A DNA stretch of 14,888 bases from an uncultured Clostridia bacterium (GTDB lineage Bacteria; Bacillota; Clostridia; Oscillospirales; Acutalibacteraceae), in contig CALDPI010000135.1 of assembly GCA_937912045.1 (NCBI GenBank), forward strand, positions 1 to 14,888, given 5' to 3'. The notes beneath the pieces were generated by a model. It saw only the letters and a list, made by a program, of their open reading frames with translations, was not told where the DNA came from and made no database searches. Each line of letters begins with the position of its first letter. Position 1 is the stretch's first letter. The position numbers and the translations under genes were made by a program. This document shows, piece after piece, positions 1-11,683 of the stretch.

Positions 1-1
1 C

Positions 2-427
2 GGCCTTGGCGCCGCAATCGGTGCAAAGGTCGGCAACCCCGAAAAAACCGTAATACATATCACAGGTGACGGCAGTTTTCGAATGAACTGTAACGAGCTT
101 GCAGTTGAAGAGCATTACGGCATTCCCGTTATAACCTTTGTTTTCAATAATAAGACGCTCGGAATGGTGCGTCAGTGGCAGAACCTTATTTATGACAAGC
201 ACTTCTCACAAACAACCCTCACCCACGGACCCGACTTTGTAAAGCTTGCAGAGGCATATGGTCTTAAGGGAAGACGCGTTCGCAATATAGAAGAGCTTGA
301 GGCGGCAATAAGCGATGCGCTAAAGAGTGGCCACGGATACGTAATCGACTGTGCAATCGACACAGACGAGATGGTACGTCCGATGGTAAGCGGCGGCGCT
401 CACATAACACAGTTTATCGTAAGTTAG
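2..427 (+). CDS. ilvB: Acetolactate synthase large subunit, C-terminal 141 residues (5' end outside window)
   Basis: This is the C-terminal thiamine-diphosphate-binding part of acetohydroxyacid synthase. The enzyme condenses two pyruvates to acetolactate, or pyruvate with 2-oxobutyrate to acetohydroxybutyrate, the first common step of BCAA synthesis. The reading frame is open from base 2 to a TAG at 425-427. The ThDP/Mg motif is visible as GDGSF (bases about 68-82) followed by NN about 30 residues later (FNNKTLGM). The next segment, GMVRQWQ, carries the tryptophan typical of AHAS (equivalent to the herbicide-site Trp of the plant enzyme), which separates it from other ThDP enzymes. The regulatory subunit gene ilvN follows after a 10-nt gap. 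The full family length is about 550-570 residues, so roughly three quarters of the gene is missing because the window begins here, not because the gene is broken. The identification is firm. Confidence 0.95.
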   Translation, partial: GLGAAIGAKVGNPEKTVIHITGDGSFRMNCNELAVEEHYGIPVITFVFNNKTLGMVRQWQNLIYDKHFSQTTLTHGPDFVKLAEAYGLKGRRVRNIEELEAAISDALKSGHGYVIDCAIDTDEMVRPMVSGGAHITQFIVS

Positions 428-437
428 GGGTGGAAAA

Positions 438-1989
<1,552 letters not shown>

Positions 1990-2013
1990 ATAAAAAACAT
2001 TCCGGAGGTTATT

Positions 2014-3669
2014 ATGAATTCCGATAGTATTAAAAGTGGTATTGAAAGAGCACCCAACAGGAGCCTTTTGTATGCTCTCGGTCTGACAGAGGAGGAGCTT
2101 TCACGTCCAATAGTCGGCATCGTAAGCTCGCACAATGAAATCGTACCGGGACATATGAATATCGATAAAATCGCAGAGGCCGTAAAAGCAGGCGTAAGGC
2201 TTGCAGGCGGCACACCCATAATGTTCCCTGCGATTGCCGTTTGTGACGGTATCGCAATGGGACACGTTGGAATGAAGTATTCACTCGTAACGCGTGACCT
2301 CATTGCCGACTCGACAGAGGCAATGGTAATGGCGCACCAGTTCGACGGTCTTGTAATGATTCCAAACTGCGATAAAAACGTGCCCGGTCTTTTAATGGCG
2401 GCGGCAAGACTTAATATCCCCACTATCTTCTGCTCGGGCGGACCGATGCTCGCAGGTCACCTCGGTGACGGCAAGCGCACCTGTCTCAGCCATATGTTCG
2501 AGGCGGTCGGCGCCTACCACGCAGGCAAAATGACCGAGGTTAACGATTACGTTGAAAATGCCTGTCCCTCTTGCGGTTCGTGCTCCGGAATGTATACAGC
2601 AAACTCAATGAACTGCCTCTCTGAAGCGATAGGTATGGCACTCTCGGGCAACGGCACCGTGCCGGCGCCCCTCTCTGCCAGAATCCGCCTCGCTAAAAAG
2701 ACGGGCATGCAGATTATGGAACTGATAAAAAGGGATATCCGTCCGCGCGATATTATGACGGCAGATGCCCTCCACAATGCTGAAACGGTTGATATGGCTC
2801 TTGGCTGCTCCACCAATACGATGCTCCATCTTCCTGCCATCGCACATGAGGCAGGGGTGGAAATCAGCCTTGATATGTCTAACGAAATCAGCAAAAACAC
2901 GCCCAATCTTTGTCATCTCGCGCCTGCAGGCAATACGTATATGGAAGACCTTGACCGCGCAGGCGGCGTCTATGCCGTGATGAACGAGCTTTCAAAGAAA
3001 AATCTGCTAAAGCTCGACTGTATGACGGTAACGGGTAAAACGGTAGGCGAAAATATAAAGGATGCTTACAACCGCAACGAAGAAATTATCAGACCTATTG
3101 ATAATCCATATTCACAAAGCGGCGGTATTGCGGTGCTGAAGGGTAACGTAGCACCCGACGGCTGTGTTGTAAAGCAGTCTGCCGTAGCAGACGAAATGAT
3201 GCAGCACCGCGGTCCTGCAAGGGTGTTTGACTCCGAAGAGGAGGCAATCACCGCCATTTATGGAAAAGAGATTAAAGCAGGCGACGTTGTCGTCATTCGT
3301 TACGAGGGTCCAAAGGGCGGCCCGGGTATGCGCGAAATGCTTAATCCCACCTCTGCAATTTGCGGAATGGGCCTCGGCGAGAGCGTTGCGCTAATAACAG
3401 ACGGACGCTTTTCAGGCGCGACACGCGGTGCCGCAATCGGCCATGTTAGCCCTGAAGCTGCCGCAGGCGGAAACATTGCTCTTATCCAAAACGGCGATAT
3501 GATTTCTATTGATATTAGAAACTTTAAAATCAACGTCGAAGTGTCGGATGAGGAGCTCGCAAAGCGCCGCGAAAAATGGGTTTGTCCTGCACCGCGCATA
3601 AACAGCGGCTATATTGCACGCTATGCAAAGCTGGTATCCTCTGCTGATAAGGGCGCTATACTTTCATAA
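2014..3669 (+). CDS. ilvD: Dihydroxy-acid dehydratase
   Basis: Dehydrates 2,3-dihydroxyisovalerate and 2,3-dihydroxy-3-methylvalerate to the 2-oxoacids, the last step shared by valine, leucine and isoleucine synthesis. The 551-residue product has the usual family length. It shows the iron-sulfur cysteine motifs NCDKNVPG (C119) and [11 protein letters not shown] (C184, C187, C190), plus the conserved GRFSGATRG near the C-terminus and the N-terminal [21 protein letters not shown] region. The ATG at 2014 follows a strong GGAGG at 2004-2008. The gene follows ilvC by 24 nt and precedes leuA by 14 nt. The Fe-S cluster is oxygen-sensitive in this family, which suits an anaerobe. Whether the cluster is [2Fe-2S] or [4Fe-4S] cannot be settled by eye. 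Confidence 0.97.
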   Translation: MNSDSIKSGIERAPNRSLLYALGLTEEELSRPIVGIVSSHNEIVPGHMNIDKIAEAVKAGVRLAGGTPIMFPAIAVCDGIAMGHVGMKYSLVTRDLIADSTEAMVMAHQFDGLVMIPNCDKNVPGLLMAAARLNIPTIFCSGGPMLAGHLGDGKRTCLSHMFEAVGAYHAGKMTEVNDYVENACPSCGSCSGMYTANSMNCLSEAIGMALSGNGTVPAPLSARIRLAKKTGMQIMELIKRDIRPRDIMTADALHNAETVDMALGCSTNTMLHLPAIAHEAGVEISLDMSNEISKNTPNLCHLAPAGNTYMEDLDRAGGVYAVMNELSKKNLLKLDCMTVTGKTVGENIKDAYNRNEEIIRPIDNPYSQSGGIAVLKGNVAPDGCVVKQSAVADEMMQHRGPARVFDSEEEAITAIYGKEIKAGDVVVIRYEGPKGGPGMREMLNPTSAICGMGLGESVALITDGRFSGATRGAAIGHVSPEAAAGGNIALIQNGDMISIDIRNFKINVEVSDEELAKRREKWVCPAPRINSGYIARYAKLVSSADKGAILS

Positions 3670-3671
3670 TT

Positions 3672-3675
3672 GGAG
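3672..3675 (+). promoter_or_regulatory. Ribosome binding site fixing the leuA start
   Basis: GGAG lies 8 nt before the ATG at 3684. The in-frame GTG at 3678 would be only 2 nt away from it, too close to be used, so the protein begins [16 protein letters not shown]. Confidence 0.75.
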
Positions 3676-3683
3676 CTGTGTTT

Positions 3684-5225
3684 ATGAAACAGATTAAAAT
3701 TTTTGATACAACCCTGCGTGACGGTGAACAGTCTCCGGGTTGCAGTATGAACCTTCGCGAAAAAATCGAGGTCGCAAAATGCCTTGAAAAAATGAAGGTT
3801 GATATAATAGAGGCAGGCTTTGCAATTTCGTCCCCCGGCGACTTTGAATCGGTTAACACCATGGGGAAGACAGTCAAGGATTGCACCGTCGCATCCCTTG
3901 CACGTTCAACAGTAAAGGATATCGACGCCGCGTGGGAGGCAGTAAAGGTTGCCGCCGACCCGCGCATCCACCTCTTTATTGCAACAAGCCCTCTCCATAT
4001 GGAGTACAAGCTTAAAATGACTCCCGAGCAGGTGCTTAAAAAGACCGAGGAAATGGTCAAATACGCGGCAAAGTATTGCAGCAATATCGAGTTTTCAGCC
4101 GAGGATGCCACACGAAGCGATTGGGACTTTTTAGTGCAGGTTGTAAACACCGCGGTCAAATGCGGTGCCACAACGGTTAACATTCCCGATACGGTCGGCT
4201 ATACCACCCCGGCAGAGATGCAGGCACTCATCGAGTATTTAATCGAGAGAACCGAAAATGCCGATAAGGTTGATTTTTCCGTTCATTGCCATAACGACTT
4301 GGGAATGGCGGTTGCCAACGCGCTTTCGGGTGTAAGGGGCGGTGCCACACAGATTGAATGTACCGTAAACGGCCTGGGTGAGCGTGCAGGTAACACCTCG
4401 CTTGAGGAGGTTGTAATGGCAATGCGCACCCGTCCCGACGTTTACACAGCCGATACCCGTCTTGATACAACACAGATATACCGCACAAGTAAAACGGTTT
4501 ATAATATCATCGGTCAGAAGGCACCACTTAATAAGCCCATCGTGGGCAAGAATGCCTTCGCACACGAGTCGGGCATTCACCAGCACGGTGTCCTTGCAAA
4601 TAAGCTGACCTATGAAATTTTAACACCCGAGGCGGTTGGCATCCACGCAAACAACATTGTCCTCGGCAAGCATTCGGGCAAGCACGCCTTTGAAACACGC
4701 CTTTCTGAAATGGGCTACACTCTGGAGGCAGACGAGCTTGTACGTTGCTTTGAGGAGTTTAAGGTGCTGTGCGATAAGAAGAAAACCGTCAGCGATGCCG
4801 ATATAGAGGCAATCGTTCTTCACAAGGCATCGGCAGATACCACCCCGAGTGAAAGCGATTATAAGCTTGATTGGTTTGCGGTTCACACAAGCAACTTCAC
4901 AACCGCAACAAGCACGGTTTGCCTTAAAAAAGGCGATGAAAAGTTTGAGGGTGTCAGCCTCGGTGACGGTCCTATTGATGCGTCCTTCAAGGCGATTGAT
5001 ACCATCATAAACCCCGTCGAGCATTCGTTTGATAACTATACAATCCATTCAACCTCAGAGGGTAAGGATACCCTCGGTGACGTATCGGTAAAGCTCTCAG
5101 CAAATGGCAAAAGCTATTCAGGCCGCGGACTTTCAACCGATATTATTGAAGCAAGTATTAAAGCATATCTTGCGGCTCTGCACAAATTACAGTCGACCGC
5201 AGCAAAAGAATCGGAGGCAAAATAA
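3684..5225 (+). CDS. leuA: 2-isopropylmalate synthase
   Basis: Condenses acetyl-CoA with 2-oxoisovalerate, the committed step of leucine synthesis. The 513-residue protein has the catalytic TIM barrel, with [12 protein letters not shown] at residues 8-19 (D8 a metal ligand) and the metal-binding HxH at H201/H203 ([12 protein letters not shown]). [15 protein letters not shown] follows at about 229-243. A linker region leads to a C-terminal LeuA regulatory domain (about 385-513, with GDGPIDASF), which in this family binds leucine for feedback inhibition. The length matches classic LeuA. Citramalate synthases and homocitrate synthases are relatives, but the context with leuCDB and the full regulatory domain favours LeuA. 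The stop codon overlaps the leuC start by one base (TAATG). Confidence 0.94.
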   Translation: MKQIKIFDTTLRDGEQSPGCSMNLREKIEVAKCLEKMKVDIIEAGFAISSPGDFESVNTMGKTVKDCTVASLARSTVKDIDAAWEAVKVAADPRIHLFIATSPLHMEYKLKMTPEQVLKKTEEMVKYAAKYCSNIEFSAEDATRSDWDFLVQVVNTAVKCGATTVNIPDTVGYTTPAEMQALIEYLIERTENADKVDFSVHCHNDLGMAVANALSGVRGGATQIECTVNGLGERAGNTSLEEVVMAMRTRPDVYTADTRLDTTQIYRTSKTVYNIIGQKAPLNKPIVGKNAFAHESGIHQHGVLANKLTYEILTPEAVGIHANNIVLGKHSGKHAFETRLSEMGYTLEADELVRCFEEFKVLCDKKKTVSDADIEAIVLHKASADTTPSESDYKLDWFAVHTSNFTTATSTVCLKKGDEKFEGVSLGDGPIDASFKAIDTIINPVEHSFDNYTIHSTSEGKDTLGDVSVKLSANGKSYSGRGLSTDIIEASIKAYLAALHKLQSTAAKESEAK

Positions 5226-6493
5226 TGGGAATGACAATGACGCAGAAAATCCTTGCTGCCCACGCAGGTCTTGCGTCGGTTAAGGCAGGCGACCTTATCG
5301 AAGCCAAGCTCGATATCGTCCTCGGCAACGACGTAACCACCCCTGTAGCAGTCGGTGTTTTCGATGAGGCAGGCTTCACAAAGGTTTTCGATAAGGATAA
5401 AATTGCAATCGTTCTCGACCACTACACACCCTGCAAGGATATAAAATCGGCAGAGCTTTGCGCCACCGCGCGTGAGTTTGCAAAGCGCTTTGACATCACC
5501 CATTTTTACGACGTTGGCAACGTCGGAATTGAGCATGCGCTCCTGCCCGAGCAGGGCATCGTGGGCCCCGGCGACTGCATAATAGGTGCCGATTCGCACA
5601 CCTGCACCTACGGCGCACTCGGCGCATTTTCAACGGGTGTCGGTTCAACCGATATGGCGGCAGGTATGGCGGTGGGCGAAAACTGGTTTAAGGTGCCCTC
5701 TGCAATAAAGGTTGTGCTTACGGGCGCGCTGCCAAAGTACGTCAGCGGTAAGGACGTAATTTTGCACCTTATCGGAATGATTGGCGTTGACGGCGCACTT
5801 TATAAATCAATCGAATTCACAGGTGAGGGTGTTTCCTCACTTTCAATGGACGACCGCTTTACCATTGCCAATATGGCAATCGAGGCAGGCGGCAAGAACG
5901 GCATTTTCCCCGTTGACGAAAAAACAATGGAATACGTAAACGGCCGATTCAAGCGTCCCATAAAGGTTTACGAGGCCGATGCCGACGCAGAGTATGAAAG
6001 CACGGTAGAGATTGATTTGTCGGCTCTGAAACCAACGGTATCTCTTCCGCATCTCCCGTCCAACACCAAAACCGTGGACGAGGTTAAGGGACTTCATATC
6101 GACCAGGTTGTTATCGGCTCCTGCACAAACGGCAGAATAAGCGATTTGCGTCAGGCGGCAGAAATTCTTAAAGGCCGCCACGTCGCAAAGGGTGTTCGCT
6201 GCATCGTAATTCCCGCCACACAGGAGGTTTATATGCAGTGCATAAAAGAGGGCCTTGCCGAAATCTTCATAAAGGCAGGCTGTGCGGTGTCAACCCCGAC
6301 CTGTGGCCCCTGCCTTGGCGGACATATGGGCGTAATGAGCGCGGGTGAGCGTGCCGTTACCACCACAAACAGAAACTTTGTCGGCAGAATGGGTCACACA
6401 AAGAGTGAAGTAATTCTCGCAAGCCCTGCGGTCGCTGCCGCATCGGCAGTGGCAGGCGCTGTTGCGGCGCCCTATGATTTGGCGGAGGTGTAG
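5225..6493 (+). CDS. leuC: 3-isopropylmalate dehydratase, large subunit
   Basis: Large subunit of isopropylmalate isomerase, which moves the hydroxyl group of 2-isopropylmalate to give 3-isopropylmalate. It belongs to the aconitase superfamily. The [4Fe-4S] ligands are visible as C300 in [12 protein letters not shown] and C360/C363 in [11 protein letters not shown], and [19 protein letters not shown] lies at about residues 123-141. At 422 residues it is the shorter archaeal/clostridial-type form, not the roughly 466-residue enterobacterial form. The ATG at 5225 has GGAGG at 5213-5217 and overlaps the leuA stop by one base, suggesting coupling. Two further ATGs at 5231 and 5237 are possible but worse spaced. 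It works with LeuD, encoded 2 nt downstream. Confidence 0.95.
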   Translation: MGMTMTQKILAAHAGLASVKAGDLIEAKLDIVLGNDVTTPVAVGVFDEAGFTKVFDKDKIAIVLDHYTPCKDIKSAELCATAREFAKRFDITHFYDVGNVGIEHALLPEQGIVGPGDCIIGADSHTCTYGALGAFSTGVGSTDMAAGMAVGENWFKVPSAIKVVLTGALPKYVSGKDVILHLIGMIGVDGALYKSIEFTGEGVSSLSMDDRFTIANMAIEAGGKNGIFPVDEKTMEYVNGRFKRPIKVYEADADAEYESTVEIDLSALKPTVSLPHLPSNTKTVDEVKGLHIDQVVIGSCTNGRISDLRQAAEILKGRHVAKGVRCIVIPATQEVYMQCIKEGLAEIFIKAGCAVSTPTCGPCLGGHMGVMSAGERAVTTTNRNFVGRMGHTKSEVILASPAVAAASAVAGAVAAPYDLAEV

Positions 6494-6495
6494 TT

Positions 6496-6996
6496 ATGGC
6501 AAAGGGAACAGTTTTTAAATATGGTGACAACGTCGATACCGACGTAATTATACCTGCACGTTATCTTAACGCTCCGTCACCCTCCGAGCTTGCAAAGCAT
6601 TGCATGGAGGATATAGATGCGGATTTTGTAAACAACGTAAAAGCAGGGGATATAATGGTTGGCGGAGCCAACTTCGGCTGTGGCTCAAGCCGTGAGCACG
6701 CACCGATTTCCATCCGTGCAAGCGGAATTTCCTGCGTAATTGCCGAAAGCTTTGCGCGAATTTTCTATCGCAACGCAATAAACATAGGCTTCCCGATTTT
6801 AGAGTGTCCCGAAGCCGCAAAGAAAATTAAAAACGGTGATACCGTCAGTGTTAATTTTGTCACAGGTGAAATCGTGGACGAAACAACAGGCGAAACCTTT
6901 AAGGCCACCGCTTTCCCGGCATTTATAAACGGCATTATCGAAAACGGCGGATTGCTTTCTTACGTAAAAGCAAAACAGGCGGGAGGTACAAAATAA
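6496..6996 (+). CDS. leuD: 3-isopropylmalate dehydratase, small subunit
   Basis: Swivel-domain partner of LeuC that completes the isopropylmalate isomerase active site. The 166-residue product shows the N-terminal [18 protein letters not shown] and the substrate-binding [12 protein letters not shown] at about residues 59-70, both hallmarks of LeuD. It is the short form that pairs with the short LeuC. The ATG at 6496 has GGAGG at 6484-6488 inside the end of leuC. The stop overlaps the leuB start (TAATG). Homoaconitase small subunits look similar, but the leuA-leuC-leuD-leuB order makes leucine synthesis the best reading. Confidence 0.95.
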   Translation: MAKGTVFKYGDNVDTDVIIPARYLNAPSPSELAKHCMEDIDADFVNNVKAGDIMVGGANFGCGSSREHAPISIRASGISCVIAESFARIFYRNAINIGFPILECPEAAKKIKNGDTVSVNFVTGEIVDETTGETFKATAFPAFINGIIENGGLLSYVKAKQAGGTK

Positions 6997-8066
6997 TGGA
7001 ATATAATATTGCTCTCGTAAAGGGTGACGGCATCGGCCCCGAAATCGTTGACAGCGCCGTAAAGGTGCTGACAGTCGTCGGAGAAAAGTTCGGACATAAG
7101 TTTAACTTCACACCCTATCTTGCAGGCGGTGCCGCAATAGATGAATACGGTATTCCGCTGCCTGAAGAAACTGTGACAGGCTGCAAAAGCAGCGACAGTG
7201 TACTGCTCGGCGCGGTAGGCGGACCCAAGTGGGATACTCTCCCCGGCGATATCCGCCCCGAAAAAGCCCTTTTGGGACTTCGCGCCGCACTCGGCCTTTT
7301 CACAAATCTTCGCCCTGCAAAAATTTATCCTGCACTTAAAGGCGCTTGCACCCTCCGTCCCGATATTGTAGAAAACGGCTTTGACCTTGTCATCGTCCGC
7401 GAGCTTACGGGCGGAATATATTTTGGCGAACGCGGAAGAAGAGTGGGTAAATACGGCGAGGAGGCCTACGACACCGAGGCATACAGCATCAAAGAGGTGG
7501 AGCGTATTGCTCACGTCGCATTCCAGACAGCAAGAAAGCGCAGAAAAAATGTTGTCAGCATTGATAAAGCAAACGTGCTCGAAACCTCGCGCCTGTGGCG
7601 TGAAACCGTTCACCGCATAGCAGAGCAGTATCCCGACGTAACCTGTACAGATATGCTCGTTGACAATGCCGCAATGCAACTTGTGCGTGACCCCTCGAAG
7701 TTCGACGTAATTGTAACCTCCAATATGTTTGGTGACATCCTCTCGGACGAGGCATCGCAGATTACAGGCTCAATCGGTCTTTTGGCATCGGCATCTCTTG
7801 GCGATAATAAGTGCGGCCTTTACGAGCCCATTCACGGCTCCGCACCCGACATTGCAGGTCAGAACAAGGCAAACCCCATTGCCACAATTCTCTCTGCCGC
7901 AATGATGTTAAGATATTCCTTTGGCCTTTTGGAAGAGGCAGACGCTATTGATAATGCAGTCAATAAAGCCTTGGAAGACGGTCTTCGCACCGCCGATATC
8001 CTTGTGGGTGACGGCAAGGCACTCACCTGCACAGAAATTACCGATGAAATAATCAGCAGAATTTAG
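6996..8066 (+). CDS. leuB: 3-isopropylmalate dehydrogenase
   Basis: NAD-dependent oxidative decarboxylation of 3-isopropylmalate to 2-oxoisocaproate. The 356-residue protein has GDGIGPEI at residues 10-17. The substrate arginines are R96 and R106 ([14 protein letters not shown]) and R135 ([10 protein letters not shown]). Catalytic K191 and D223 and the metal aspartates D247/D251 ([11 protein letters not shown]) are present, as is the NAD-loop HGSAPDIAG at 280-288. The [14 protein letters not shown] segment is the isopropylmalate-type substrate loop, as opposed to isocitrate. The ATG overlaps the leuD stop by one base and is preceded by GGAGG at 6982-6986. All expected residues are present and nothing appears missing. 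Confidence 0.96.
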   Translation: MEYNIALVKGDGIGPEIVDSAVKVLTVVGEKFGHKFNFTPYLAGGAAIDEYGIPLPEETVTGCKSSDSVLLGAVGGPKWDTLPGDIRPEKALLGLRAALGLFTNLRPAKIYPALKGACTLRPDIVENGFDLVIVRELTGGIYFGERGRRVGKYGEEAYDTEAYSIKEVERIAHVAFQTARKRRKNVVSIDKANVLETSRLWRETVHRIAEQYPDVTCTDMLVDNAAMQLVRDPSKFDVIVTSNMFGDILSDEASQITGSIGLLASASLGDNKCGLYEPIHGSAPDIAGQNKANPIATILSAAMMLRYSFGLLEEADAIDNAVNKALEDGLRTADILVGDGKALTCTEITDEIISRI

Positions 8067-8078
8067 GAGTGATAAATA

Positions 8079-9143
8079 ATGCTTGATATTAAGATTACAA
8101 AAACAACCACACCTAAAGAAAAACCAACAGGACCTTTGGGCTTTGGTAAAATATTCACAGACCATATGTTTGTAATGGACTATACCGAGGGAAAGGGCTG
8201 GCACGACGCAAGAATCGTACCCTTTGCAGAATTCAGCTTTTCACCTGCAGCAATGGTTTTCCATTACGGACAGGAAATGTTTGAGGGACTCAAAGCGTAT
8301 AAGGGAGCAGACGGCAAGAGCTATCTTTTCCGTCCCGATATGAACGCAAAGCGCACCAACGCAACAAACGAGCGTCTTTGCATACCCCACCTGCCCGAAG
8401 AGGATTTCGTTCAGGCGGTGTCGGCCATTGTCAAAATGGACGAGGACTGGATTCCGACCGAGGCAGGCACCTCGCTTTATATCCGTCCGTTTATCATAGC
8501 AACCGACGCATTTTTGGGCGTTGCCCCCTCAAAGACCTATAAGTTTATCATCATCTTGTCACCCAGCGGCGCGTATTATGCAAGCGGTCTTGCGCCCGTC
8601 GGCATTTGGATAGAGGATGACTTTGTCCGCGCGGTTCGCGGCGGTGTTGGCTATACCAAAACGGGCGGCAACTACGCATCAAGCCTTGCCGCACAGGTAA
8701 AAGCGCACGACGCAGGCTATTCACAGGTTTTGTGGCTTGACGGTGTTGAGCGCAGGTATATAGAGGAAGTCGGCGCTATGAATATCTTCTTCAAGATAAA
8801 CGGCACCGTCGTAACCCCAATGCTCAACGGCAGCATCCTACCGGGCATCACGCGTGATTCGGTGTTGCACCTTTGTAAAAGCTGGGGCATACCGACAGAA
8901 GAGCGTAAAATCTCGGTTGACGAGCTGATAGAGGCGCAGAAAACAGGTGCCCTCGAGGAAGTTTTCGGCACAGGAACCGCGGCGGTTATTTCGCCCGTCG
9001 GCAAGCTGCGCTATAAGGATGACGTAATGACCATCGGCGACGGCGGCATAGGCATGCTCAGCCAAAAGCTTTACGACACCGTAACAGGAATTCAGACAGG
9101 CGCTCTCGAAGATAAGTTCGGTTGGAGACTCGCCGTAGAATAG
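8079..9143 (+). CDS. ilvE: Branched-chain amino acid aminotransferase (fold class IV)
   Basis: PLP enzyme that transfers an amino group, normally from glutamate, to the three branched 2-oxoacids, giving valine, leucine and isoleucine. The 354 residues match the longer BCAT group found in Bacillus and eukaryotes (about 350-365) rather than the roughly 309-residue E. coli IlvE. The PLP lysine is K194 in GVGYTKTGGNYA. The cofactor/substrate segment EEVGAMNIFF lies at about 229-238 and FGTGTAAVISPVG at 296-308. FHYGQEMFEGLKAY near residues 61-74 is also typical. The ATG at 8079 follows TAGGAG at the leuB stop. Its position directly after leuB completes the pathway. Confidence 0.95.
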   Translation: MLDIKITKTTTPKEKPTGPLGFGKIFTDHMFVMDYTEGKGWHDARIVPFAEFSFSPAAMVFHYGQEMFEGLKAYKGADGKSYLFRPDMNAKRTNATNERLCIPHLPEEDFVQAVSAIVKMDEDWIPTEAGTSLYIRPFIIATDAFLGVAPSKTYKFIIILSPSGAYYASGLAPVGIWIEDDFVRAVRGGVGYTKTGGNYASSLAAQVKAHDAGYSQVLWLDGVERRYIEEVGAMNIFFKINGTVVTPMLNGSILPGITRDSVLHLCKSWGIPTEERKISVDELIEAQKTGALEEVFGTGTAAVISPVGKLRYKDDVMTIGDGGIGMLSQKLYDTVTGIQTGALEDKFGWRLAVE

Positions 9144-9152
9144 AGGTGGATT

Positions 9153-10460
9153 ATGTATAAAGAGGTATCAAAACTGTTGCTGTACAGTAACCTGGGTAGC
9201 GACAGCATACTCACAGAGCTTTGCGGTGTATTCAAAGCCTGGGAAAACAATGAGGAGGGAAAAGACGTCCTCATACATAGAATATACGTGGAAATCAAGC
9301 GTCTTTTAGACCTTGCCACACAGTACGGCTTTGATACTAATTTGTGGCATAACTATCTCACGTTTTTGCTCATAACCAACGAAAATTCCTTCACCCTCAC
9401 GTGTGAAAGACAGGGCTATACGGAGGGCGGCAGCGTAAACCGTCTTGCAAAGGCCGACTTTGCCGTGTTCCGAAAGCTCTTTGCCTTTGATTTTGGGGCA
9501 ATCGAAAAGGATTTGGGCATTGACTGCTTCTCAATTATTACAGATTATAAGGCCATTGCCAAGCGCGAAAGACTTTATAATAAAAACGTCAGCGAAAAGG
9601 TGAGGGCACTGTCCAAAAAGCTTGCCGCCACCAAGGACGAGGATGAGTTCTTCTTGATTATTACAGAGCTCTACCGCGACTACGGCGTGGGAATGTTCGG
9701 TTTAAACCCTGCCTTTCGCATTAAAAATACAGGCGGCAAACTCGAGTTTTGTCCCATCAACAACGCAGACGGCATTCGTCTTTCGGACCTTGTGGGATAT
9801 GAGTATCAAAAAAAGCAGCTCATAGATAATACGCGCGCGTTTATAGAGGGCAAGCCCGCAAACAACGCGTTGCTTTACGGCGACAGTGGCACGGGCAAAA
9901 GCTCAAGCATTAAGGCGGTGCTTAACGAATATTACGACAGCGGTCTTCGAATGATAGAAATTTATAAGCATCAGTTCGGCGACCTTTCGTCCGTAATATC
10001 GCACATAAAAAACCGCAACTACCGATTTATAATCTATATCGACGACCTTTCGTTTGAAGACCACGAAATAGAATATAAATTTCTGAAAGCGGTTATTGAG
10101 GGCGGCGTCGAAACCAAGCCCGATAATATTTTGATATACGCCACCTCAAACCGCCGCCATCTCATAAAGGAAACCTGGAACGACAGAAACGATATGGAGC
10201 ACAACGGTGAAATTCACCGCTCCGACACGATTGAGGAAAAGCTTTCTCTCTCAAGCCGTTTCGGCGTGCTTATTAACTATTCAAGTCCCGACAAGCAGGA
10301 GTTTTATGAGATTGTAAAAACCCTTGCTCACCGCGAGGGAATTTCTCTCGACGACGAAACACTCTGCGCCGAGGCAAACAAGTGGGAAATGCGCCACGGT
10401 GGTGTGTCAGGACGCACCGCGCGCCAGTTTATAAATTATCTTGCAGGCTTGCAGGAATAG
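9153..10460 (+). CDS. AAA+ ATPase of the DUF815 family, function unknown
   Basis: A 435-residue predicted cytoplasmic P-loop ATPase with no signal peptide and no membrane segment. Residues 1 to about 200 form a mostly helical region with no motif I recognise. The C-terminal AAA+ module follows: a SDLVGYEYQKKQL lead-in (211-223), Walker A GDSGTGKS at 243-250, Walker B FIIYIDD at 292-298, a sensor-1-like YATSNRRH near 329-336, an arginine-finger candidate R369 (SLSSRFG) and a sensor-2-like SGRTARQF with R421. This layout matches the family annotated DUF815 (assigned from memory of its motifs). No substrate or partner is known to me. It sits 9 nt after ilvE and 15 nt before ilvA with its own AGAGGTGG site, so it is almost certainly co-transcribed with the BCAA genes. 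Its role there is unexplained, and passive hitch-hiking is also possible. Confidence 0.82.
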   Translation: MYKEVSKLLLYSNLGSDSILTELCGVFKAWENNEEGKDVLIHRIYVEIKRLLDLATQYGFDTNLWHNYLTFLLITNENSFTLTCERQGYTEGGSVNRLAKADFAVFRKLFAFDFGAIEKDLGIDCFSIITDYKAIAKRERLYNKNVSEKVRALSKKLAATKDEDEFFLIITELYRDYGVGMFGLNPAFRIKNTGGKLEFCPINNADGIRLSDLVGYEYQKKQLIDNTRAFIEGKPANNALLYGDSGTGKSSSIKAVLNEYYDSGLRMIEIYKHQFGDLSSVISHIKNRNYRFIIYIDDLSFEDHEIEYKFLKAVIEGGVETKPDNILIYATSNRRHLIKETWNDRNDMEHNGEIHRSDTIEEKLSLSSRFGVLINYSSPDKQEFYEIVKTLAHREGISLDDETLCAEANKWEMRHGGVSGRTARQFINYLAGLQE

Positions 10461-10475
10461 TAAAGAGGGTAAAAT

Positions 10476-11672
10476 ATGGTAACACTTGATAAGGTATATC
10501 AGGCCGCGTACACGTTAAAGGACGTGGCAAGAAGAACCGATTTGATTTATTCAAAAAACCTTTCAAAAAAGGCAGACATATATCTTAAAACCGAAAACCT
10601 GCAGGTAACGGGCAGTTTTAAGCTTAGAGGCGCTTATTATAAAATAAGCAAACTAAGCGAAGAGCAGAAAAAGGCAGGCATCATCGCCTGCAGTGCAGGC
10701 AATCACGCGCAGGGTGTGGCTCTTGCCGCATCACAAATGGGCATAAAGAGTGTTGTCTGTATGCCCGACGGCGCTCCGATAAGCAAGGTCGAGGCAACCA
10801 AGGCGCTCGGTGCCGAGGTAAGACTCGTTCCCGGTACGTATGACGACGCCTATGAGGAGGCTCTCCGTCTTCAGAGTGAAACGGGCGCCACCTTTATTCA
10901 TCCCTTTGACGACGACGAGGTCATAGCGGGTCAGGGCACAATCGGAATTGAAATTTTAGAGCAGATTGATGAGCTGGACGCAGTAATCGTTCCAATCGGA
11001 GGAGGCGGACTTATTTCGGGCGTTGCATATGCCATAAAGCAGCTTCGCCCCGAGGTTAAGGTTTACGGTGTTCAGGCAGAGCGCGCCGACGCAATGGCAC
11101 AGAGTGTCAAAGCGGGGGAGATTATCACCCTCACAGGTGTTTCCACCTTTGCAGACGGCATTGCCGTTAAGCATCCTGGCAACACCACCTTTGATATGAT
11201 AAGCAAATACGTTGACGAGGTTGTCACCGTAAGCGAGGACGAAATTGCCACCGCAATCCTTGCCCTCATTGAAAAACAAAAACTGATTGCCGAGGGCGCA
11301 GGCGCTGTCAGCGTCGCCGCGGCAATGTTTGATAAATTACCGATAGAAAATAAAAAGGTTGTATGTGTGGTTTCCGGCGGCAATATCGACGTTAACATTC
11401 TTTCACGCGTTATCACGCGCGGTCTTGTCACCACAGGCAGAACAACCACGCTTCTCATTGCACTTGAGGATAAGCCGGGTCAGCTTTTGGGCGTCAGCAC
11501 AATCATTTCAAACTGCGGCGGCAACGTCACAAGCGTCCACCACGAGCGCTCAGATGCCAATATGGCCATCGCAAGCTGTTTTTTGCGCGTCGGCATAGAA
11601 ACGCGCGACTTTGAGCAGATTGAGGAAATTAAGCGGACTCTCAAAAATAAAGGCTTTAAAATTGTAGAATAG
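10476..11672 (+). CDS. ilvA: Threonine dehydratase (ammonia-lyase), medium form with one ACT domain
   Basis: PLP-dependent deamination of threonine to 2-oxobutyrate, the isoleucine-specific precursor. The 398-residue product has the PLP lysine K49 in TGSFKLRGA, SAGNHAQG at 73-80 and the phosphate-binding GGGGL at 175-179. A C-terminal ACT domain runs from about residue 320 (TLLIALEDKPGQLLGVSTII). One ACT domain at about 400 residues is the medium form. It is shorter than the roughly 514-residue two-ACT E. coli IlvA and longer than the ACT-less TdcB. Some medium-form enzymes are annotated as catabolic, but placement in the BCAA cluster supports a biosynthetic role here, with likely amino-acid regulation through the ACT domain (inference). 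The ATG at 10476 follows AGAGGG at 10464-10469. Confidence 0.92.
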   Translation: MVTLDKVYQAAYTLKDVARRTDLIYSKNLSKKADIYLKTENLQVTGSFKLRGAYYKISKLSEEQKKAGIIACSAGNHAQGVALAASQMGIKSVVCMPDGAPISKVEATKALGAEVRLVPGTYDDAYEEALRLQSETGATFIHPFDDDEVIAGQGTIGIEILEQIDELDAVIVPIGGGGLISGVAYAIKQLRPEVKVYGVQAERADAMAQSVKAGEIITLTGVSTFADGIAVKHPGNTTFDMISKYVDEVVTVSEDEIATAILALIEKQKLIAEGAGAVSVAAAMFDKLPIENKKVVCVVSGGNIDVNILSRVITRGLVTTGRTTTLLIALEDKPGQLLGVSTIISNCGGNVTSVHHERSDANMAIASCFLRVGIETRDFEQIEEIKRTLKNKGFKIVE

Positions 11673-11683
11673 AGGTAACGGTT

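Noticed and set aside
1..427. Possible broken ilvB
   Set aside because: The frame is open right to the window edge with intact ThDP motifs. It is cut by the window, not a pseudogene.
3678..3683. GTG start for leuA two codons upstream
   Set aside because: It is only 2 nt from the GGAG site. The ATG at 3684 is correctly spaced.
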